Of a DNA stretch of 64,000 bases, positions 58,717 to 64,000 are shown piece after piece. Made by a program: the position numbers and the translations under genes. Numbering within the stretch: position 1 is the stretch's first letter; the number at the start of each line of letters is the position of its first letter. Source of the DNA: Phytohabitans aurantiacus (GTDB taxonomy: Bacteria > Actinomycetota > Actinomycetes > Mycobacteriales > Micromonosporaceae); the NCBI RefSeq assembly GCF_027923225.1, contig NZ_BSDI01000009.1, positions 173,084-237,083 on the forward strand, read 5' to 3'. A model generated the notes under the pieces. That model was not told the origin of the DNA. It saw nothing but the letters and a program-made list of their open reading frames with translations, and did no database searches.

Positions 58717-60459
58717 ATGAGACTCGGCTTGAGTCGCAACAGAAAGCGGAGCCTGGCGATCGCGTCGGTTGCCGCTCTTGGCCTGGGCGGCCTCACCGTG
58801 ATCCAGGCCCTGCCCGCGAGCGCCGCCACCGGGTGCAGCGTCACCTATACGATCGTCAACCAGTGGAACAACGGCTTCCAGGCCAACATCGCCATTCGCA
58901 ACGTGGGCGACCCGTGGAGCAACTGGTCACTGACCTTCTCCTTCGCCAACGGCCAGCGGGTGAGCCAGGGCTGGACCGGCCGGTTCTCCCAGAGCGGCAC
59001 CCAGGTGACGGTAGCCAACGAGTCCTGGAACGGCAGCGTGGCGAACGGCGGCTCGGTGACCCCCGGGTTCACCGGCACGCACACCGGCACCAACACCGTG
59101 CCGACCAACTTCGCGATCAATGGCGTGGCCTGCAACGGTCCGGTGACCCCGACGACGCCGGGTACCAACCCGACCACCCCGGGCACCAACCCGACGACGA
59201 GCAACCCGCCGAACCCGGGCCAGAAGGTCGACAACCCGTACTCGGGCGGCCAGGGCTACCGGAACACGGAGTGGCAGGCCAAGGCCAACAGCGTCTCGGG
59301 TGGTAGCCGCATCGCCAACAACCCGACCGCAGTGTGGATCGACCGGATCGCCGCCATCAACGGCACGCCGAACAGCAGCTCGAACGGCGCGTTCGGTGTC
59401 CGTCAGCACCTCGATGACGCACTGCGGCAGGGCTCGAGCTACATCCAGTTCGTGATCTACAACCTGCCCGGTCGTGACTGTGCGGCGCTCGCCTCCAACG
59501 GTGAGCTCGGCGCGACCGAGATCGGTCGCTACCGGACCGAGTACATCGATCCGATCGCGGCGATCCAGGCTGACCCCAAGTACGCCAGCCTCCGGATCAT
59601 CAACATCATCGAGATCGACTCGCTGCCGAACCTGATCACGAACGTGGCCGGTCGGGGCGGCGAGACCGCGATGTGCAACACGATGAAGGCCAACGGCAAC
59701 TACCAGGCCGGCATCGCGTACGCCCTGCAGAAGCTCGGCGCGATCGGCAACGTCTACAACTACATCGACGCCGCTCACCACGGCTGGATCGGCTGGGACG
59801 ACAACTTCCGTCCGACCGCCACGCTTCTCGCCGACACCGTCCGGCAGTCCGGCAGCACCTCCAACGTGCACGGCTTCATCACCAACACGGCCAACTACTC
59901 GGCCCTGCAGGAGCCGTACATCACGGTGAACGACCAGACCCGGCCGTCGAAGTGGATCGACTGGAACCGCTACAACGACGAGCTGTCGTTCGCCCAGGCG
60001 TTCCGCGGCGAGCTGGTCTCGCAGGGTATGCCGTCGAACATCGGCATGCTGATCGACACCTCCCGCAACGGTTGGGGCGGCGCGGCTCGGCCGACCGGCC
60101 CGCGTACCACGGGCACGATCGACGAGCAGATCAACGGCTCCCGGATCGACCGTCGTATCCACAAGGGCAACTGGTGCAACCAGAGCGGTGCTGGCATCGG
60201 TGAGCGTCCGCGGGTGGCCCCGGCCTCCGGCATCGACGCCTACGTGTGGGTCAAGCCCCCGGGTGAGTCCGACGGCTCCAGCCGCCTGATCGACAACCCT
60301 GAGGGCAAGGGCTTCGACCGGATGTGCGACCCGACGTACACCGGTAACTACCGCAACGGCAACAACATGTCCGGCGCCCTCGACAACGCCCCGATCTCGG
60401 GTGCCTGGTTCCCGGCGCAGGTCACGCAGCTCATGCAGAACGCGTACCCGCCGCTGTAA
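58717..60459 (+). CDS. GH6 cellobiohydrolase with N-terminal CBM2
   Basis: 580 residues, ATG 58717 with AGGAG upstream. Signal peptide to about residue 37, CBM2 (about 38-135; CSVTYTIVNQWNNGFQANIA, surface Trp residues in NWSLTFSF and ESWNGS), a TTPGTNPTTPG linker, and a GH6 domain with IIEIDSLPNLITN, YIDAAHHGWIGWDDN and EGKGFDRMCDP. The domain is long enough for the loops of exo-acting GH6 enzymes (cellobiose from the non-reducing end). Confidence 0.95.
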   Translation: MRLGLSRNRKRSLAIASVAALGLGGLTVIQALPASAATGCSVTYTIVNQWNNGFQANIAIRNVGDPWSNWSLTFSFANGQRVSQGWTGRFSQSGTQVTVANESWNGSVANGGSVTPGFTGTHTGTNTVPTNFAINGVACNGPVTPTTPGTNPTTPGTNPTTSNPPNPGQKVDNPYSGGQGYRNTEWQAKANSVSGGSRIANNPTAVWIDRIAAINGTPNSSSNGAFGVRQHLDDALRQGSSYIQFVIYNLPGRDCAALASNGELGATEIGRYRTEYIDPIAAIQADPKYASLRIINIIEIDSLPNLITNVAGRGGETAMCNTMKANGNYQAGIAYALQKLGAIGNVYNYIDAAHHGWIGWDDNFRPTATLLADTVRQSGSTSNVHGFITNTANYSALQEPYITVNDQTRPSKWIDWNRYNDELSFAQAFRGELVSQGMPSNIGMLIDTSRNGWGGAARPTGPRTTGTIDEQINGSRIDRRIHKGNWCNQSGAGIGERPRVAPASGIDAYVWVKPPGESDGSSRLIDNPEGKGFDRMCDPTYTGNYRNGNNMSGALDNAPISGAWFPAQVTQLMQNAYPPL

Positions 60460-60474
60460 GGGCCAACTGAAATA

Positions 60475-60507
60475 GATGGGGCCCGGCGTGACACGCCGGG
60501 CCCCATC
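60475..60507 (+). terminator. Terminator of the GH6 gene
   Basis: 15-bp perfect stem (GATGGGGCCCGGCGT and complement) with a 3-nt loop, 15 nt after the stop codon and followed by ATCATTGTC. Confidence 0.85.
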
Positions 60508-60546
60508 ATCATTGTCATTCGCCACACGGCAACCAGGAGTTCGGCG

Positions 60547-60552
60547 TAGCCT
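60547..60552 (+). promoter_or_regulatory. Putative -10 element of the GGDEF-EAL gene
   Basis: TAGCCT, 5 nt before GTG 60558; spacing slightly short for a leaderless start. Confidence 0.3.
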
Positions 60553-60557
60553 CGCAG

Positions 60558-63212
60558 GTGTCGTCCGATCTCACGCTGGGTGTACTGTCGCCGTTCCTCG
60601 GCGGCTGGTATTTCGGCGGGCTGCTCCAGGGCATCGTCAGAGCCGCCGCTGACGAGGGCGCGACCGTGGTCGCGCTCCAGACTCTCGACGCGGGCACCGA
60701 TCAGCTCGAGATGCGTGAGCCGCCCGACCTGCGGCACCCGGTCGCGTGGAGCCACGCCGCCGGCTTCATCGTGATCATCAACGCGGCGAACCCCGGCTAC
60801 CTAGCCAAGATCCAAGCCGCCGGCAAGCCGGTCGTGACGATCAGCCACGACGTGCCCGAGGTCGGCTCTCCGGTCGTACTGCCCGACAACGCCACCGGGG
60901 TCCGCGACGCGGTCGCCCATCTCGTCGGCCACGGCCACGAGCGGATCGCGTTCGCCGGCTACCTCGGCGCGAAGGACGTCCGGCGGCGGTACGAGACATA
61001 TGTGGAGGCGCTGCGCTCGCACGGGCTGGCGCCAGACCCGCGCCTGATCTATCACGCCGAGGACAACCAGGAGGGTGGGGGCGAGGGCGCCGCGCGGGAG
61101 TTGATCGCCGCCGGACTTCCGTCGACGGCCGCGGTTCTCGGCACCGACGCCAACGCCGTCGGCTTTTTGCGGGTACTGACCAACGCCGGTTACCGGGTGC
61201 CCGATGATCAAGCGATCGTCGGCTTCGACGACCTGCGTGCCGCTGCGTACACGCTGCCCCGCCTCACCACCGTCAACCATCCGGTCGAGACGATCGGGCG
61301 TACGGCGGTCGCCACGCTGACCGCGCGACTTCGCGGCGACCCGGTACCGGAACGCATCCTGGTCCCGACCACCCTCATCGTGCGCGAGTCCTGTGGCTGC
61401 CAGCGGGGCAGCGGCCCGGTGATGCCCGTCGACGAGCTCGATGCCACCGGCCGCGCGCACTTCCGGGAGCGCACCCACCTCCAGGTGAGCCTGAGTCGGC
61501 AGTACGAGGTCAGCATGAACTTGTTGCGCGGACACGAGGAGGACCCGCGGCATCTGCGCTGGCTGGCGCGGACCCCGGCGCGCGCTGGCTGCCTCGGCCT
61601 GTGGGGCGATCGCGACCAACCCGACCCGGACCTGGAACTGGTCGGCTCCTTCTATCGCGACCCGCTGTCCGGCGAGCCGCCGAAATCCGTGCCGATCAGC
61701 GCCTTCCCGCCCGCCGAGGTGCTGGCGGCCGCCCGTATGACGCCGGACGCGATGACCTTCGTGGTGCCGGTGAAGGTCGAAGACAGCGACTGGGGGCTGC
61801 TGGCCGTGGTCGACTCGGTGGAGACCCGGGTCGGCACCGGGCGTGAGCCGATCAACCACTGGGCGGCGCTGTTGACCGTGGCGCTGGACTTCCAGACGGT
61901 ACTGGCGGCGCTGCGCCAGCAGGAGGAGCAGCTCCGGGTCGCGGCGCTGTACGACCACCTGACCGGCCTGCCGAACCGCACCCTGTTCCTGGACCGCCTC
62001 CGGGAAGCCATGCGGCAGCGCGAGCGCGGCTTCGCGGTGCTCTTCGTCGACCTCGACGGCTTCAAGGTCGTCAACGACAGCCTCGGGCATACCGCCGGCG
62101 ACCGCATGCTGGTCCAGGTGGCGCGCCGGATCTCGGAGACCTTGCGGGAGACCGACACGGCGGCGCGGTTCGGCGGCGACGAGTTTCTGATCCTGCTCGA
62201 CGGTGTCGCCGAGCCGAACAATCCGGTACAGGTCGCGGAGCGCCTGCACGCCGCGCTGGCACCGCCGTTCCGCCTGCACGGGCAAGACGTCGTGGTGACC
62301 GCCAGCATCGGCATCACGCTGGGCGGCGACCGGTACGGCGAGGCCGAAGACCTCGTGCGCGACGCCGACATCGCGATGTACTGGTCGAAGTCGCAGCGCA
62401 AGGGTTCACACGCGTTGTTCGACGTGGCGATGCACGCCAAGGCGGTGACCCGCCTCCAGATCGAGACCGAGCTGCGGCAGGCGATCGACCGGGGCGAGCT
62501 GGAGGTGTACTACCAGCCGATCGTGCAGCTCGGCAGCGGTCGTACCCGCGCCTTCGAGGCCCTGATCCGGTGGCGGCACCCGGTGCGGGGCCTGATCCTG
62601 CCGGACCAGTTCCTGGGTATCGCCGAGGAGAGCGGCCTGGTCATCCCGATCGGCCGGTGGACGATCGTCGACGCGTGCCGGCGTCTCGCCGCGTGGCAGC
62701 GCACGCCCGGCCGGGAAGACCTGCGGGTCAGCATCAACGTGTCGAACCGGCAGTTCTGGCAGGGCGGCCTGGTCGACGACATCGAACGGGCGCTGCGCCA
62801 CGCCGACCTGCACCCGCGCAACCTCGCCTTCGAGATCACCGAAGGCGTGATCATGACCAACGTGACGCTCGCCCGGAAGATGCTCGAAGACCTGCACGAC
62901 CTCGGGTGCGAGCTGCACATCGACGACTTTGGCACCGGGTACTCGTCGCTGGAGGCGCTGCACCGGCTGCCCATCGACGCTCTCAAGATCGACCGGTCGT
63001 TCGTAGCCCGCCTGGGCGTCGACGCGAAGAGCAGCGCGCTCGTGCAGACCATCGTGCTGATGGGCGGCAACCTGGGAATGCAGCTCATCGCCGAGAGTGT
63101 CGAGACCGAGGCGCAGCGGGCACACCTGCTCCGCCTCGGCTGCGCGTACGGCCAGGGCCATCTCTTCTCCGAGCCGGTGCCGGCGGACGACGCCGAGGGG
63201 CTCATCTCGTAG
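60558..63212 (+). CDS. LacI-type sugar-binding domain fused to GGDEF and EAL domains
   Basis: 884 residues from GTG 60558. Residues 1 to about 285 are a type I periplasmic-binding/LacI effector domain (LTLGVLSPFLGGWYFGGLLQ, AVLGTDANAVGFLRVL, DDQAIVGFDDL) with neither helix-turn-helix nor signal peptide. After a GAF-like middle come an intact GGDEF (about 539) with an RxxD inhibitory site 5 residues before it, and an intact EAL (FEALIRW near 667, NVSNRQF, DDFGTGYSS, KIDRSFV). It could make or degrade cyclic di-GMP in response to a sugar. It stands between two polysaccharide-degrading enzymes. Confidence 0.9.
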   Translation: MSSDLTLGVLSPFLGGWYFGGLLQGIVRAAADEGATVVALQTLDAGTDQLEMREPPDLRHPVAWSHAAGFIVIINAANPGYLAKIQAAGKPVVTISHDVPEVGSPVVLPDNATGVRDAVAHLVGHGHERIAFAGYLGAKDVRRRYETYVEALRSHGLAPDPRLIYHAEDNQEGGGEGAARELIAAGLPSTAAVLGTDANAVGFLRVLTNAGYRVPDDQAIVGFDDLRAAAYTLPRLTTVNHPVETIGRTAVATLTARLRGDPVPERILVPTTLIVRESCGCQRGSGPVMPVDELDATGRAHFRERTHLQVSLSRQYEVSMNLLRGHEEDPRHLRWLARTPARAGCLGLWGDRDQPDPDLELVGSFYRDPLSGEPPKSVPISAFPPAEVLAAARMTPDAMTFVVPVKVEDSDWGLLAVVDSVETRVGTGREPINHWAALLTVALDFQTVLAALRQQEEQLRVAALYDHLTGLPNRTLFLDRLREAMRQRERGFAVLFVDLDGFKVVNDSLGHTAGDRMLVQVARRISETLRETDTAARFGGDEFLILLDGVAEPNNPVQVAERLHAALAPPFRLHGQDVVVTASIGITLGGDRYGEAEDLVRDADIAMYWSKSQRKGSHALFDVAMHAKAVTRLQIETELRQAIDRGELEVYYQPIVQLGSGRTRAFEALIRWRHPVRGLILPDQFLGIAEESGLVIPIGRWTIVDACRRLAAWQRTPGREDLRVSINVSNRQFWQGGLVDDIERALRHADLHPRNLAFEITEGVIMTNVTLARKMLEDLHDLGCELHIDDFGTGYSSLEALHRLPIDALKIDRSFVARLGVDAKSSALVQTIVLMGGNLGMQLIAESVETEAQRAHLLRLGCAYGQGHLFSEPVPADDAEGLIS

Positions 63213-63323
63213 GCCGTTCCCACGGTTGCATCGATCTGTGTGATTGGATATCTTGATCCGGAAGTCGGCTCCCGGGCAGCGGTCTTCGCGACAGTTCGCT
63301 ACTCATTGACCTCGGGAGCTCGA

Positions 63324-64000
63324 CATGCGCATAAGGCGCTCTCGTGCCCTCCTCGCGACGACCACGGTTCTGGTGGTCGGCGTCGGGGGTGGCCTCACCG
63401 CCGTCACGGCCCAGGCCGCGGCGGCGGGGTGCTCGGTGACGTACTCGGTGGGCTCGCAGTGGCCCAGTGGCTTCACCGGCAACGTCAACCTGACCAACGT
63501 CGGCGACCCGCTCAGCAGCTGGACGCTCACCTGGACCTTCACCGCCGGACAGCAGATCACCCAGGGCTGGAACGGCACCTTCACGCAGAGCGGCACCCAG
63601 GTACGTGTCGCCAACGCCAGCTGGAACGGGTCGCTCGGCACGAACGCGACCGTCGGGATGGGCTTCAACGCCTCGTGGACCGGTACCAACCCGGCGCCGA
63701 CGAGCTTCGCGCTCAACGGCGTGACGTGCAACGGCACCGCGACCCCCGGCCCGACCACGCCCGCCCCCACCACGGCGGCACCGACCACGCCCCCGCCAAC
63801 CACCGCGCCGCCCACGACGCCTCCACCGTCGAACCGCACGTTTACGAATCCGTTGAAGGTGCGTGGCCCGGATCCGTGGCTGCAGTATTACGACGGGTTC
63901 TACTACCTTGCGACGACGACGTGGAACAACACGATCACGATGCGGAAGTCGCGGACGTTGGGTGGGTTGGCGTCGGCTGCGGATACGTTGTTGTTTACGT
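63324..64000 (+). CDS. CBM2-GH43 secreted glycoside hydrolase (5' part)
   Basis: ATG 63324 with CGGGAG upstream; runs off the right edge. Signal peptide to about residue 34, CBM2 (about 36-138; CSVTYSVGSQWPSGFTGNVN), a Thr/Pro linker (TTPAPTTAAPTTPPPTT), then from about residue 171 a GH43-type start, NPLKVRGPDPWLQYYDGFYY, with the catalytic-base Asp in GPDPW. GH43 enzymes are arabinofuranosidases or xylosidases. Codon use changes at the catalytic domain. Confidence 0.88.

Noticed and set aside
63213..63323. Second CelR box before the GH43 gene
   Set aside because: Only a half-site GGGAGC is present (CGGGAGCTCG); the palindrome is too degraded to call.

Overview
High-GC actinobacterial chromosome, most likely from the Micromonosporaceae. 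The basis is the base composition, GTG starts and four-base start/stop overlaps, a conservon-type histidine kinase with a roadblock protein, secreted CBM2 cellulases, YqeB and DUF1206 membrane proteins, and many genes with a TANNNT -10 box about 6-7 nt before the start codon (leaderless style). The family assignment is an inference. I saw no rRNA, tRNA, prophage, transposase or CRISPR array.

Layout. 1-1.7 kb: end of an ECF sigma gene, its membrane partner and a STAS protein, then a 1 kb gene-free stretch with hairpins. 2.7-7.8 kb: an operon of ECF sigma factor, small beta-sandwich protein, cytoplasmic subtilisin and TPR-CHAT (caspase-like) protease. This is the best candidate for a little-described signalling or conflict system. 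7.9-11.2 kb: Erm-type rRNA methylase with a possible leader peptide, then a divergent zinc-starvation pair (cysteine-free L33 and a COG0523 protein without a P-loop) around a Zur-like box, and a methyltransferase. 11.2-16.6 kb: two unusual Hsp70-like proteins, SigK/RskA and a CBS protein. 16.7-24.6 kb: an ABC exporter, a two-component pair split by a CtpE-like P-type ATPase, a membrane-anchored trypsin-like protease and a coiled-coil protein. 24.7-33.1 kb: gnd, a secreted propeller, a stalked membrane protein, YqeB, multicopper oxidase with its membrane partner, and a second two-component system. 33.1-36.1 kb: an ECF42 sigma factor with three DGPF/YCII genes, each preceded by the same promoter pattern. 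36.2-46.1 kb: an MDR oxidoreductase and an MDR pseudogene under matching MerR/SoxR-type promoters, a LAL regulator, DUF1206, HigBA and a large secreted subtilisin. 46.2-55.8 kb: P450, CvnA/CvnB-like genes running into a complete Liv-type ABC importer, and a methyltransferase. 56.6-64 kb: an S15 peptidase, a GH6 cellobiohydrolase with a CelR-like box, a sugar-binding GGDEF-EAL protein and the start of a CBM2-GH43 enzyme.

Two families of intergenic palindromes thread the window. Family A (four copies) has perfect 22-28 bp arms with compensatory base changes. Family B (five copies) is exactly 76 bp in every copy, has three complementary arms and always follows a stop codon in the same orientation behind a GC-rich tract. 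A third kind of hairpin, 64 nt long, has inserted into the MDR pseudogene, and its exact removal restores the reading frame.
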